This document shows positions 45,176 through 56,409 of a stretch of 64,000 nucleotides of DNA, piece by piece; within the stretch, counting starts at the first letter, position 1, and each line of letters opens with the position of its first letter. Source of the stretch: Acanthamoeba lenticulata (Eukaryota; Discosea; Longamoebia; Acanthamoebidae); assembly GCA_002179805.1 (NCBI GenBank), contig NAVB01000758.1:49633-113632 (forward strand), read 5' to 3'. The position numbers and the translations under genes are program-made. A model generated the notes under the pieces. That model saw nothing but the letters and a program-made list of their open reading frames with translations, made no database searches and was not told the DNA's origin.

Positions 45176-46811
45176 ATGGAGAGGCGGGCTGGTGGCCCAC
45201 CCATGACACCTCCCCCGCGAGGGCGGAAATTGACGCTGATGTCGGTCACGGCCACAGCCACCATGACGCGAAGCGAGGCGACGCGCCAAGTGTGGTCTGC
45301 CGCAGAGGAAACGCCCGCGACCCAACTGGCCGAGCTGCCAGAGGAAGTCCTTCTGGCTATTTTGGCGCACCTTGACGGACGCGACCTCGTAGCCATGACT
45401 GCCGTCAATACCTTCATCCGGCGTCTCGCCCTCGAAGACTCGTACCTTCTTCTCTCTTTTTTGATTGAGCTCTTCTTTATTCTTTATTTCGCGTTTTTAC
45501 GTTCATCTCCAGGCTGTGGCGGGTAAAGTGCCGCAACCCGCAACGTAAACAACTGAACCACAGCTGGCGAGACCACTTCATCCTCGAGAACACGCCGCAC
45601 CCACACCGACTCAAGCAGATAAGGTGCGGCTACTTCCTCGCGTTCTGCTCTTCACACCACCTGCATGACAAGGCGGCACGTACGACGTTGTGCTGCGCAG
45701 GGAGACGGCGTGCAAGGTGAACTTTGTCCCCAAACCACCGACCTACAAGCGGCCCATCACGATCCTCTTCTTTGGCGAAGAAGCCTCTGGCCGGGTGCGT
45801 CTGCGGCCGCCCCGCCACTTTTGGGCCAAAGTTGCTGACTCAACAACGAGGACGTCCTCGTCATCTTCACCAGCGCTCGCTGATCGACAGGCTGCTGTAC
45901 GACACGTTTGATAACAACATTGGAAGCCCAGGCCGCTACTTTCCTCCCGACGTACGTCTCGAGACCTCTCTCGCCGTCTCATCCCTCGCTCCTCATGACG
46001 AAGCACGTTCCCTTGCCGTGTGCAGGTCAAGTTCTGCCTGGTGAATGAAACGATCCTCATTCCCGTCCGATTCGTACGTCATCAGAAAACGCCTCTCAAG
46101 CAGGCCCGTGGGTGGTGACGAGGCAGGGCGGGGAGGCCGCACGCGCGACTGAACGCTGCGCCATGGGGGCGGCGGGACGGACAGACGCGGCCGGGCGATG
46201 GCTCGCTCTCGGAACAATTCAACCTGTGGCGCGGCATCGATGCGGCCGTGCTTGTGTGCGATCCGACCAACGAAAAGTCTGTACAGCATCTGCTCCTTTG
46301 GCTCGGGGTACGAACTCGCCAAGTCAACCTACCGGTTCTTCTGCTGCTCGACTTGTTGTGCTTTTCTGTTGATGTCTGGCATTCTTCCCCTTGTCAGGAA
46401 GCCGAGCGGTACCTCAAGAAACCGCACATATTCGTGCTGGGCAACAAGTCGGACGTGCACAGCGACCTCCACATCCAGTCCTCGCAAGAGATCGTGGTAC
46501 AGGACATACCGGACCAAGAGAGCAAGAAGCAGCTCTTCTTGCGCTGACCGCGGGGCACACACACGCGCGCGCAGGCGATGCTGGACGACTGGCGGTGGCA
46601 GCACTCGAGCGTGTTCCTGGGCGAGTACATCGAGGTGAGCGCCAAGACGGGACGCAACGTCGACCTCGCCTTCAAGTACATGGTGGCCGCCCTGGCCCAG
46701 ATCTACGCTGCGGCCTCCATGTCATCGTCGCCATCCGACTCGGAGCGGCTGCACTCGTCGGCCCCGGTCGTCATGCAAAAGACCAAGCGGACTTCGTGTC
46801 TGCTCTCCTAA
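45176..46811 (+). CDS. F-box / degenerate Ras-like GTPase fusion with CaaX end
   Basis: Eight exons (45176-45441, 45513-45623, 45701-45794, 45874-45951, 46026-46073, 46185-46307, 46398-46496, 46575-46811) join in phase to 351 residues. Residues about 45-85 are an F-box (LAELPEEVLLAILAHLDGRD, LWRVKC). Next comes a Ras-superfamily core. The strand before G1 reads KRPITILFFGEEASGR, then RSLIDRLLYDTF; in the best splice, GEEASGRRS replaces Gx4GK[S/T], so the P-loop lysine is lost. No DxxG switch II is seen between IPVRF and LWRGIDAAVLVCDPTN. G4 (LGNKSD) and G5 (EVSAKTG) are intact. The C-terminus TKRTSCLLS is a CaaX box for prenylation. This suggests a membrane-bound SCF adaptor built on a pseudo-GTPase. 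An alternative start is ATG 45239. All phases were checked by hand; the joints around G1 and G3 decide the degenerate call. Confidence 0.72.
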
Positions 46812-47231
46812 GAAAAAGAAGAAGAAAAAAGATTGATGAAGAAGAAGACTGCGCCAGCCCTGGACGACGACATGAGAGCAGATCTTGGTCAGGAAAAGAG
46901 AAGAAAAACGCAAGAGGCGAAAGGTCAGGCTTTGGTGGTTCTTCTGTTCTGGGGTTGCGGCTCTTTTCTTTACCCGGATACAGTCGGGCGCCTTGCGCTG
47001 ATTGGTCTCCGCGGCCAGTTAAACCGCCCACCGTGGTGCCAGCGATCGCCGTTTCCGGGAGACAACCGCGAACACACGAGGGTGAGTCGACCAACCGAAG
47101 TAGTGCGCTCAGCGACTTCTACACACAGCACACCACACGTCAGACAGCTACTACGGCAAGCACTTGGTGTAGTTTTGCGCCATTCCCCCGTCTTGTTCAA
47201 GTGCACGACGCGTTTCGGACCCAGCCCCGCC
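46812..47231 (+). other. Intergenic stretch
   Basis: 420 bases. The first 120 are A/G-rich (3' end of the fusion gene). The rest should hold the promoter and leader of the RhoGAP gene. An open frame crosses it but lacks plausible protein text before MSLILKRKQK at 47232. Confidence 0.35.
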
Positions 47232-48823
47232 ATGAGCCTCATCTTGAAGAGGAAGCAAAAGACGATCCGGCGCTCGACGTCGGCGCCGCACCACCCGACG
47301 GTGGAGGAGCTGACGTTGAAGGAGGTCTCCTCGACCTCGGCCAACTTGCCTCTCACCAAGGAAAAGCAAGCGAGTGATGAGGTCGTACACATCTCGCCCT
47401 TGAAGATGTCGGGCAAGGGCAAATCGCAGACGTGGAGCCCTGAAGAGCCGCGCGCCTCCTTCTCCAACTCGGCGGGCAACGTCAAAACCGCCGCCTCGCG
47501 GGCGAGGCGGGCCTCCCGGATGTTCCGCAAGGCCCCCTTGAGCAACAGCCCCAACGGGAGCCGCATCGGCGGGCAGGTAGGAGGAGGAGGAGGCGACGAG
47601 CCACCCGCCTCAGCGACGACGCCTCCGCTCTGGTTCCCCCTCGTCGACTACCTCTGCCGCGCCGTCGAACAGCACGGTATGTCGACACACACTCTATTTT
47701 TTCGAGCTTTATCTGATTGGGCCGGATCTCCGCTTGCCGTCCAATAGGAGCCGACAAAATGGGAATTTTCAGGCTGAGTGCGAACGCGCGCACGGTGCGT
47801 GAGTTGCTGGCGGCGTGCGTCGATATCCACCGGAAGCAAGCCGGGGAAGAGGCCATGCGAAAGCTGTTTGCGCAGTACGACGGCGAGGTCGATGTCGCGG
47901 CCAGCGTGCTCAAGGCCTACCTGCGCGAGCAGACCCAGCCGCTCATCCCCACATCCTACCACGACCGGTTCGTGGCCGTGCCTGGGCCCGAGCAGCTCGA
48001 CGCGCGCCTCGAGCAGCTCGCCCAGCTCGTCGCCTCCTTGCCGACCGAGTTGCGCAACATCCTCGAGCGGCTGATGCGCTCCTTGAACCTGATCCACACC
48101 CGCCAGGAGCTCAACCGCATGGACGCCTCGAATCTGGCCATCGGTGCGTGTGCGCCGTCTGCCTCGCGACGTGGCGTGTAAGAGGTCCTGCGCGAGCTTA
48201 CCGTCCTGTCCTGTCTTGCCGTGTTGGACGTGCAGTGTTTGCGCCGTCGGTGCTGCGCGCAGAGACCGAGGGACTGGATATCATGAAGATCCGCGCCCAG
48301 TGCCAGGTCATCGAGACCTTCATTCTCCACCACGACCGCCTCTTCACCGCCGCGCTGCAGCCCGAGGATGAGGTCGAGTCCGTCCTGGACGCCGCCTGCG
48401 AGGCGATGGCGGCCGACCAGCAGCAACAGAAAGACGCACACGAGACGAGCAGCGAGTTTGAGCGGGTGGTGCTCGAGTTGACCGGCGAGCCGGCCGGCGA
48501 GGTCTCTCCCACGCACGTGGACCACCGGTGGGAGAAGACGCACATCAGCGCGTTTTCCTACGTGAGCTGCAGCTGCTGCCACAAGGCCATCTACGGCATC
48601 CGACACACGGCCTTCCAGTGCCTTGGTACGCGGCCACGTCCCAACGGCTCTCTCTGGGCCCAAGGGCCTTTCTCTGACTTGGCGCCAATCACCAGAATGC
48701 GAGGAATTTGCGCACAGCAAGTGCAGCGGCAAGGTGGACAGCACGTGTAGCGGCAAGGCCTCCAAGCATAGCGTGCCCGTGGTCGTGGTGGTGCCAGAGA
48801 CCGCCTGGCAGAAGCGCAAGTAG
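47232..48823 (+). CDS. RhoGAP-domain protein with C-terminal C1 zinc finger
   Basis: Four exons (47232-47676, 47748-48143, 48236-48625, 48696-48823) join in phase to 452 residues. The first 130 residues are basic and serine-rich, with many potential phosphorylation sites. The RhoGAP domain (about residues 140-320) has MGIFRLSANARTVREL with the catalytic arginine of the GIFR motif, then VLKAYLREQTQPLIP, LIHTRQELNRMDASNLAI and FAPSVLR; these match the standard RhoGAP order. A C1-type domain follows: HISAFSY, CSCCHKAIYGIRHTAFQC, HSKCSGKVDSTC, with the spacing of a phorbol-ester/DAG finger (typical or atypical not decided). The protein should switch off Rho/Rac GTPases at membranes, hence actin control. 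Donors GTATGT and GTGCGT occur here alongside GTACGC. Confidence 0.88.
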
Positions 48824-48985
48824 GGAGGTGTGGTCGATCCTTCCTGGCCGACGCCCCGCAACATTTTTGTAGAGAACCCTCATTCTTCTCGGGACGTAGA
48901 GACGTCCCCCTGCTCGGGCTTAGCTGTAAAAAGACTCTCTTCTTGAAGGAACGCAAGAACCTGTTTATAGCAAAGAGGAAGCAAT

Positions 48986-50016
48986 TTAAGAAGAAGAAGA
49001 AGAAACGGAGCTGTAGTCGTCGGTGAAGATGCGGGCCTCGAGCTTGGCCTTCACGGCTGGCCACTCGTCGTCGGTGATGGAAAAGTAGGCCGTATCGCGG
49101 TTGAGCCCCTTGTTGATCATGTGCTTGCGAAAGACGCCCTCGAACGTGAAGCCCAATCTCTTGGCCGCAGCCTTTGATTTCTCATTCAGTTCATCTGTCA
49201 TGCACATGAGTCCCACACCGTGTGCGATGAGCGCAAGCCCACACGAGGGGAGCTCCTTCCGACAAGAGGTCTTGTACCGCATTTCCACTCGACACGGCGG
49301 TAGTGGAGAACCTCGAAGGCGTGTTTAATCACCAGGTAGCAGGCCTCCGTGTTGACGTAGGTCCTCTGGTACTTGGGCGTGCACCTGGCGACACCACAAA
49401 ACACATGAACGTGAGTTCCGGACGTCGAGGCCAGTTCTGGGGAGGGGAAGTGCGTCTTCATGTTGCAAGACAGCTTGTGCGCAGAGTTTGCCATAAAAGC
49501 GCACCAGATACCGCCTATCTCTATGCGGCGGTGGGCAGGAACGATGGACAAGTAGCAAACCATTCCCACCTTTTCGCCAGTTGGCTTGTTGATCACCGTG
49601 AGCCCCACCATCTCGTCGCCCGTCAGATACCTGCCAGGTGGAAACAGTCAAATGGTGTGAAAGAGCTCTATAACACTCTTTCGCTACATCGCGTCTCCAA
49701 GTCAGGCCAAAATAAGATCTAGAAGCCAGGGACGGACCGGAGCCAAGAACTGAAGTCAGTGGTGTCTCGGAAAGGCCCACGCGGGGTGTACTGCCACAGG
49801 TCTGGTGTGGTGTTCAGGGCAGGGTCCCTCCCCTCTCACAGCAAAATAACCAAATCAAAAATCTAAATCAAGATTGCGGGCCGCACCGACACCAGGTGGG
49901 TGGGAGGCCACATAAAGCTCGTCTACGTCAGCCTCGACGTCAACTGGCCGTAATGAAACGCGCCGTCCCTCGAGAACAAGGTCCTCCCGGCGCGGTGCCT
50001 CTCCTCCTGCCAGCAT
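48986..50016 (-). CDS. GNAT-family N-acetyltransferase (RimJ/RimL type)
   Basis: Start at complement(50014-50016): LVLEGRRVSLRPVDVEADVD then ELYVASHPPG, the usual first strand and helix of this family. An exon with LWQYTPRGPF (about 49770-49800) is typical of the second helix region. Core exons contain YLTGDEMVGLTVINKPTGE and KVGMVCYLSIVPAHRRIEIG (49500-49640), then KYQRTYVNTEACYLVIKHAF (about 49310-49390), the acetyl-CoA pyrophosphate-binding helix region, and NEKSKAAAKRLGFTFEGVFR (about 49130-49200). It stops at 48986 after a serine run. Members acetylate N-termini, small molecules or antibiotics; the substrate cannot be told. It converges with the RhoGAP gene and diverges from the receptor kinase gene. 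Confidence 0.78.
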
Positions 50017-50268
50017 CTTTTGCGTAAGTTGCCGCTTGTTCCGCGGGCAACCGCCTTGAGGCGGTAGACCATCGGGGGATGTTGCTCAGCGCACAGCAAA
50101 GGAGCTGTCCCATCAGCAAATGAGCGCCGACAACGGTTGCCATTTCATCTGGTTGGCCACGGGCTCGAGCAATATTCCTGTGCTAGGGGTTCCGGAAGAC
50201 AAAGTGCCACAACTTTCAATTGTACAACACACTCACACAACACACGCCTCACCGCGACGGCCAAGAAG
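50017..50268. promoter_or_regulatory. Divergent promoter, acetyltransferase and receptor kinase genes
   Basis: 252 bases between opposite start codons; the shared regulatory region of both genes. No canonical TATA box is clear. The stretch just before the kinase ATG (acaacacactcacacaacac) looks like a pyrimidine/adenine-rich leader. Confidence 0.35.
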
Positions 50269-53200
50269 ATGCGCGCCATTGAGGCGGCCCTCTACGCGTC
50301 GACCTTGGTGGTCCTGCTTCTTCTCGTACAGCATGCCAAGCCGGCCCAAGCCATCACGGTGGCTGGCACGGGGACGGCATGGAGCTCAAGCCTCTTCTCC
50401 TCCTGGGCCGCCGACTACCGTTACGTCAAAGACAACGTTCCCTTCACCTTTGCCTCGTCGGCTTCCACAGCGGTCGGATTGGCCTCCATGAAGCGAGGCT
50501 TCGTCAACTACGTCGCCACACCGGCCCTGCTGGCCTCGCCCAACACAACAGCCAATAGCAGCACCCAATACTACTCGATCCCCATGTTCGCCGCAGCGCT
50601 CACGGGAGCTGTGGACTTGTCCAAGTTTGCCAATTCGTCGGCGACCGTCGCCTCGAACATGGTGACGTGGGATTCGGCGACGCTGGCCCAGTTGTTCTCC
50701 GGTGACCTCCTGGCCTGGTCCGACGCGCGCCTGGCCGCGCTCAACCCTTGGGTGAGCCTGCCGGCCAACACCAACATCACTCTCATCCTTTGCAACGACA
50801 CCCAAGGCGACGCCGACGTGCTCGTTCGCTATTTGCGCGCCGTCAGCCCCTCGCTCGCGGCGCAGCTCGGCGACGACGGGAGCGGCCTGCAGTCGCTCGC
50901 GCCCTTTGTCCAGGGCCGCGTCAAGCTGGCCTGCTCGACGGCGGCCAAGCAGGCCGCCCTCGCGCAGAGCGGCTGGGAGACGTCGCTCGTCTTTCTCATG
51001 CTCCCCGAGCTGGCCAACATCACCACGTTGGGACCCATCGCCATGGCCAGCAACAGCAGCTCAGGGTCGAGCAAGGTCGTGGCGTCGGCCGCCTCGGTCG
51101 CGGCCGCGATGGACACCGTCGCGGCGAGGCTCGCCAACAGCTCGACGGCCGCGATCGTGTCGGCCGAGCTGGTCAACAGCGGCAGCGCGACGGCGTGGCC
51201 GCTCGCGACGCTGGTGTCGATCCTGGTGGAGACCGACACCAGCATCGCCGACTGCTCGCTGGTCAAGGAGCTCCTGAGCTTCGTCTCGTGGACGCAGATC
51301 AACGACGCCGCCGTGGCCACGCTCACGTCGGCCACGGGTGGCTACGCGGCGCTCAACACCGTCGTGCGCAAGGCCATGCTCGACCAGCTGGCCACGGTCG
51401 AGTGCAACGGGCAGGCGGCCCTCACGACGGCCTACCTCGTGGGCGAGGGCCCGCCCGTGCCCACCTACGAGTCCTGGGCCACCGACTACGAGAGCGCCAG
51501 CTTCCGCCTCAAGTACTACTCGACCGGTTCCACGGGGGGCATCGCCTCCATGCTCGAGAACGCCGTCGACTTTGCGGTCTCGGCCTCGCAGCTCAGCGCG
51601 ACGCAGCAGCAGGCGCTGCCCGACGCCAAGCTCATCCCGTCCCTGGCCTTTGCCATCAACTTTGCCTACAACCTCCCCGAGCTCCTGGACGAGACGAGGC
51701 CGCTGGTGATCGACTTCCAGACGGCGTCGGACATCCTGCTGAACAAGATCTCCATGTGGAACCACCCCCAGATCGTCGACCTCAACCCGAACCTCACCCT
51801 GCCGGCCCAGCCCATCATCGTGGCCTACAACTCGGTGCCCCAGTCGCTCACCTACCTCTACACGGCGGCCCTGAGCCTGGCGATCCCCGAATTCAAGACT
51901 GCCGTGGGCGCCACGACCGTGTCGACCGGCTTTCCGGTGGTGACAGGCGACCCGGCGCGCACGGTGCCCTGCGCCTCGCTCCCGATCCTCATGGAGGTCA
52001 TGCGCGACACGCCCTACGCCTTCTCTGGGTATGCTTTTTTGTTTTTGATTTTTATTATTTTATTTTTTTTCTTTTAAAATTGTTTCAGAATGATTTGGTG
52101 GCTGATTTGAAATGTTCGCTGTTCTCGTGCGCGCAGGACGGCGTCCTACTTTGCGCTGACGACGCCCAACGTCAAGCAGGCGGCGATGTTCAACCCGGCG
52201 GGCCGCCTGGTCGAGGCCGTGACCGACAACATCCTGGCGGCCATCGCCAACGCGCCCGACCCCAACGCCCTGCAGGTCAACCTCGCGCCGGGTGACGACA
52301 GCTGGCCGATGGTGACCTACACGGCGTTCCTCATGCGCACGGAGAGCATCGCCGACTGCAACAAGGCCAAGGCCCTGGCCGACTGGATCTACTGGACCCA
52401 GAGCTCGGCCGCGGCGGCCACGATCGCGTCGGCCAACAAGGTCCAGGTAGCCAGCGGCTCGAGCGTCCTGCGCTCGCGCATGCTCACCGTGGTCTCCGAG
52501 ATCCAGTGCAAGGGCGCCTATGTGAGCTCGATCCACGGCTGCGTGGCCGACGGCGAGCTCTGCTCGGGCCACGGCTCCTGCGCCGACCACGCCTGCGTGT
52601 GCAACCCGGGCTTCAAGGGCGCCTTCTGCGCCGAGCCCATCTCGGACTCGTCCGACTCCACCGTCCTGGCCGCCGTGCTCGGCAGCGTGCTGCCGGTCGT
52701 GTTCCTGCTGCTCCTGCTCGTGGCCGTGGCCGTCGTCGTGGCCATCATCGTGGCCTGGCGGCGCAAGCGGCGCGAGGCCAACGACTGGGAGATCGACTTT
52801 GAGGAGCTCGAGCTAGGCGATGTGCTGGGCGAGGGCGGCTACGGGCTCGTGCACAAGGCCATGTGGAAGGGCTCCGAGGTCGCCGTCAAGATGATGTTGG
52901 CCAGTGCTTCCGAGGACGGCACGGGCGGCGTGACACGCGCCATGGTGAACAGCTTTATCGAGGAGGCGCGAACCATGTCGCACTTGCGGCACCCCAACGT
53001 GGTACTCTTCATGGCGGCGTGCACCAAGCCGCCGAGCATGTGCATCGGTATTCCCCCCTCCCTCCTCCTCCGCTTTCGCTTTCGCTTCGTTCTTTTTCCT
53101 GGAGGAAATGATTTTATAAATGTTGCATTTTATTTTTCTATATTCGTTGCTGACTGGTCCTGGGCGCTGGCAGTGATGGAGTTCATGGCGTTGGGGTCGC

Positions 53201-55685
53201 TCTTTGACCTGATCCACAACGACCTCATTCCGGACATTCCTATGGCGCTCAAGGTCAAGATCATGTTCCAGGCGGCCAAGGGCATGCAGTTCCTCCACTC
53301 CTCGGGCATTGTGCACCGCGACCTCAAGTCGCTCAACCTGCTCCTCGACTCCAAGTGGAACTGCAAAGTGTCGGACTTTGGGCTGACGCGCTTCAAGAGC
53401 TCGCTCAAGGCCGTCAAGCAGCCCAACGCCGCTGCCGCGGCCAACAACGGCGGCGAGTTGGCGGGAAGCGTGCCGTGGATGGCGCCCGAGGTGCTCGAGG
53501 AGCTGGGCGACGTGGACCACTCGCTGGCCGACGTGTACTCGTTCGGCATCATCATGTGGGAGGTGCTCACCCGCGAACAGCCCTACGCCGGCATGCTCCC
53601 GGCCCAGATCGCCGTCGCCGTCATCCGAAACGATCTCCGACCGGTGGGCCACAGCCGGCTACGCGCCACCGAAGACCAGGACAGCTACGTGGAGCTCATG
53701 GCCAAGTGCTGGCATCGCGACACTGCCGTACGTCAGCCCTCCCCCAAATGATCACAAATAGTTGGAAAAATTTCCAGAACAAACACAAAACATTCTAATA
53801 ATAATAATTTCAAAAAACAAAACAGATGCGGCCAGTCTTCCTGGACATCATGAAGCAGCTCCAGAGCATGATCGAGACGTTGAGCACGGGCTCGGGGATC
53901 TACACCAGCACGAGCGGAGGCAGCAGCTCGTCAGGCGGCAGCGTGCCGCACCATGGACGGCACCACGCCGGCGGGTCGGACACGCACAGCAGCAACCGGA
54001 GCGGCAGCACGCGATCCGGCGACGGCTCGGCGTCGTCCGGCCAGGCGGCCGTGGCCGGGCGGCAGGGCGGCGGCGGCCGCGGGAGCGTCGCGCCGCGGCG
54101 CGACGTGTGCTTTGTCGTGTGTGACCTGGCCCGATGCAACGAGTCGTGGCAAACCAACGCGGCCGGCACGGCCAAGGCCATCCTCCGCTTCGGCAAGCTG
54201 GTCCGCCAGCTCAGCGGCAACACCAGCGAGCTCGAGGCCGCGCCCGACAACGGCGCGCAAGTCAGCAGCAGCTCGAAGAAGGACAAGCACAAGACGGTCC
54301 TGTTTGGCGGCGCGACGACCGAGGGCTATCTGTTCTCGCGCCCGACCCTGCACAGCGGCGGCACCTTCATGGTGGCCTTTGCCGAAGCGGCCAAGGCGGC
54401 GCTGTTTGCGCTCCAGCTCCAGCGCGAGGTGCGCGAGCGCGAGTGGCCCCGCGGCGTGGCCGTGCACTCGCGCACGTCGATCCACTACGAGGCCGGCGTC
54501 AGCGGCGCCCTCAGCACGGACGCCTCGCGCACGGGCTACGACCCGAAGCACTTTGACGAGGCCTGCCGGCTCAACCTGCGCTGCCGGCCGGGCGAGGTCG
54601 TCTGCTCGCGCGCCTTTGAGGCCCGCCTTCGCGCTTCGGCCGAACCGAGCGTCGCCCGCTCGCTTCGGTGGAAGCCGCGCGGTGGCGCCGACGACGACGG
54701 CAACGACGACAGCGACGGCTTCTTCAGTCTGCACCAGGCCGGGCCCGAGGGCGGCAACGACGACGAGGACTACCAGGCGGTGGAGGACGCCGAGGCCGAG
54801 GCGCGGGAGTGGGACCAGGGCATGGGCCTGTGCTCGTCCAACTGGTGCCCGTGGATCATCAACCGGGACAAGGTGGCGCTCGGGGCCAAGCTCGGCGAGG
54901 GCAACTTTGGGCGGGTCATGGCCGGCAGCCTCTCCGGCGTGCCGGTGGCCGTCAAGGTGCTCTTCCGCTCGCGGCTCGACGACGCGTCGCTGGTCAAGAT
55001 GCGCAAGGAGGCCGCCCTGCTGTCCAACCTGGACCACCCCAACTGCGTCAAGCTCCTGGGCCTCTCGGTCGGCGGCAGCCTGGCCGACGTGGCGAGCAAC
55101 GCCAGCGGCAGCCCGACGATGATGCTCGTCATGGAGCTCGTGGCGCGCGGCGACCTCCGGCGCCTCCTGTCGGACTCGTCCGTCAAACTCCCGTGGCCGC
55201 GCCGGCTGGCGATGCTGCGCGACGCGGCCGTGGGACTGGGCTTCCTCCACGCGCGCGGGATCGTGCATCGGGACATCAAGTCCTCGAACCTGCTCGTGGA
55301 GAAGGACTTTGCGGTCAAGGTCGGCGACTTTGGGTTCGCCACGGCCAAGCAGGACAACGGCACGCAGACCCGCTGCGGCACGCCCAGCTGGACCGCGCCG
55401 GAGATCATCAGCGGGATGGGCAAGTACACCGAGAGCAGCGACGTGTACTCGTTCGCCATCGTCATGTGGGAGGTGCTCACGCGCAAGGTGCCCCACGCCG
55501 ACAAGAACATGATGACCGTCGCGCTCGACGTCATCAACGGCCACCGGCCGCCGGTGCCGGCCGACTGCCCGAAGGCGTACGCCGAGATGATGGAGCGATG
55601 CTGGGCGGGCAAGCCGGAGAAGCGCCCCGCGCTCGACGACATCATTCAGTTCCTCAACGGCGAGCTTCAGGCCTCCTCCTTGTAA
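50269..55685 (+). CDS. Receptor with PstS-like ectodomains, EGF-like module, two kinase domains and a degenerate cyclase domain
   Basis: Four exons (50269-52028, 52137-53047, 53174-53727, 53826-55685) join in phase to 1694 residues. Signal peptide MRAIEAALYASTLVVLLLLV. The ectodomain resembles two PstS-type periplasmic phosphate-binding modules (GTGTAWSSSLFSSW; FTFASSASTAVGLASM; VTWDSATLAQLFSGDLLAW; repeated as YSTGSTGGIASMLENAVDF and SMWNHPQIVDLNPN). An EGF-like knot (CSGHGSCADHACVCNPGFKG) and one TM helix (about 52680-52750) follow. Kinase 1 (52800-53750) has GEGGYGLVHKA, VAVKMM, HRDLKSLN and DFGLTRF. A class III cyclase homology domain (54090-54650) keeps VCDLARC but has GGTFMVAF where cyclases show a metal-binding Asp. 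Kinase 2 (54870-55680) has GEGNFGRVMAG, VAVKVL, HRDIKSSN and DFGFATA. Both kinases look active and of the TKL type. This family is expanded in Acanthamoeba; ligand sensing is inferred. Confidence 0.88.
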
Positions 55686-55762
55686 TTGTAAACAAAAGAT
55701 TAATATACTTAAAATACTTGAAATTTCAAGAAGCAAATTAATTAAAATATTTAAATCTCAAG

Positions 55763-56404
55763 ATGGCTGATATTTATGTCTTCAATTTCAAAAGCAATAT
55801 GAACCGCAAACACGAAGGAGGAGTGGTGGGTGGAGAAGAACCCGTGTTGATGCAGGACCTTATGGAAGAACTGGTGGCATACATCTTCCAGTTCGTGAAT
55901 CCCTCATCTCTCCCGGCCTGCCGAGCCGTGTGCCGCACGTGGAGCAACGCGCTCCAACACCTTCTTCTCGTCATGCGGCCAGGCACTTACCTGCCGCTCC
56001 CCACTTTCGCCAAGAAAGTGGCGGGCAAGGGCTGGCTGTCCCTCCTCCAGTGGGCCCGTGCCAACGGCTGCCCGTGGGACGAGGACACCTGCAGGGACGC
56101 TGCCAGGGGAGGCCACCTGGCCGTGCTCAAGTGGACCCGCGCCAACGGCTGCCCGTGGGGCAAAGACACCTGCAGCCAAGCGGCAAGGGGAGGCCACCTG
56201 GCCGTGCTCAAGTGGGCCCGCGCTAACGGCTGCCCGTGGGATAGGTGGACTTACGTATATGCGAAGACGGGCGCGATTCTTCCAAGTGAACGTCACCACG
56301 CCGTGCTCGAATGGGCCCTTGCCAACGGCTGTCCGCGAGGTGTGGAGAACGGAGGAAGAAGGAGGGAGGAAGAAGAGAGTGAGCTTGCGTACTTTGGTGA
56401 GTAA
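55763..56404 (+). CDS. Short F-box protein with three to four WARANGCPWD repeats
   Basis: An intronless frame of 213 residues starting MADIYVFNFKSN. F-box-like block at residues 30-75 (LMEELVAYIFQFVNPSSL; CRAVCRTWSNALQHLL), then units LLQWARANGCPWDEDTC, LKWTRANGCPWGKDTC, LKWARANGCPWDRWTY and a decayed LEWALANGCPRG. A charged non-repeat tail (RREEEESELAYFGE) ends it six bases before the next frame. It is shorter than its two paralogs, which suggests a truncated copy. Confidence 0.72.
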   Translation: MADIYVFNFKSNMNRKHEGGVVGGEEPVLMQDLMEELVAYIFQFVNPSSLPACRAVCRTWSNALQHLLLVMRPGTYLPLPTFAKKVAGKGWLSLLQWARANGCPWDEDTCRDAARGGHLAVLKWTRANGCPWGKDTCSQAARGGHLAVLKWARANGCPWDRWTYVYAKTGAILPSERHHAVLEWALANGCPRGVENGGRRREEEESELAYFGE

Positions 56405-56409
56405 AACTC

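Noticed and set aside
46833..47230. Plus-strand frame upstream of the RhoGAP start
   Set aside because: The text before MSLILKRKQK lacks protein character and spans the likely 3' UTR and promoter, so the shorter start was kept.
49303..49722. 139-residue plus-strand frame
   Set aside because: Antisense to acetyltransferase exons with clear GNAT motifs.
53931..55736. 601-residue minus-strand frame
   Set aside because: Antisense of the cyclase and kinase 2 exon; stops are scarce because the DNA is GC-rich.
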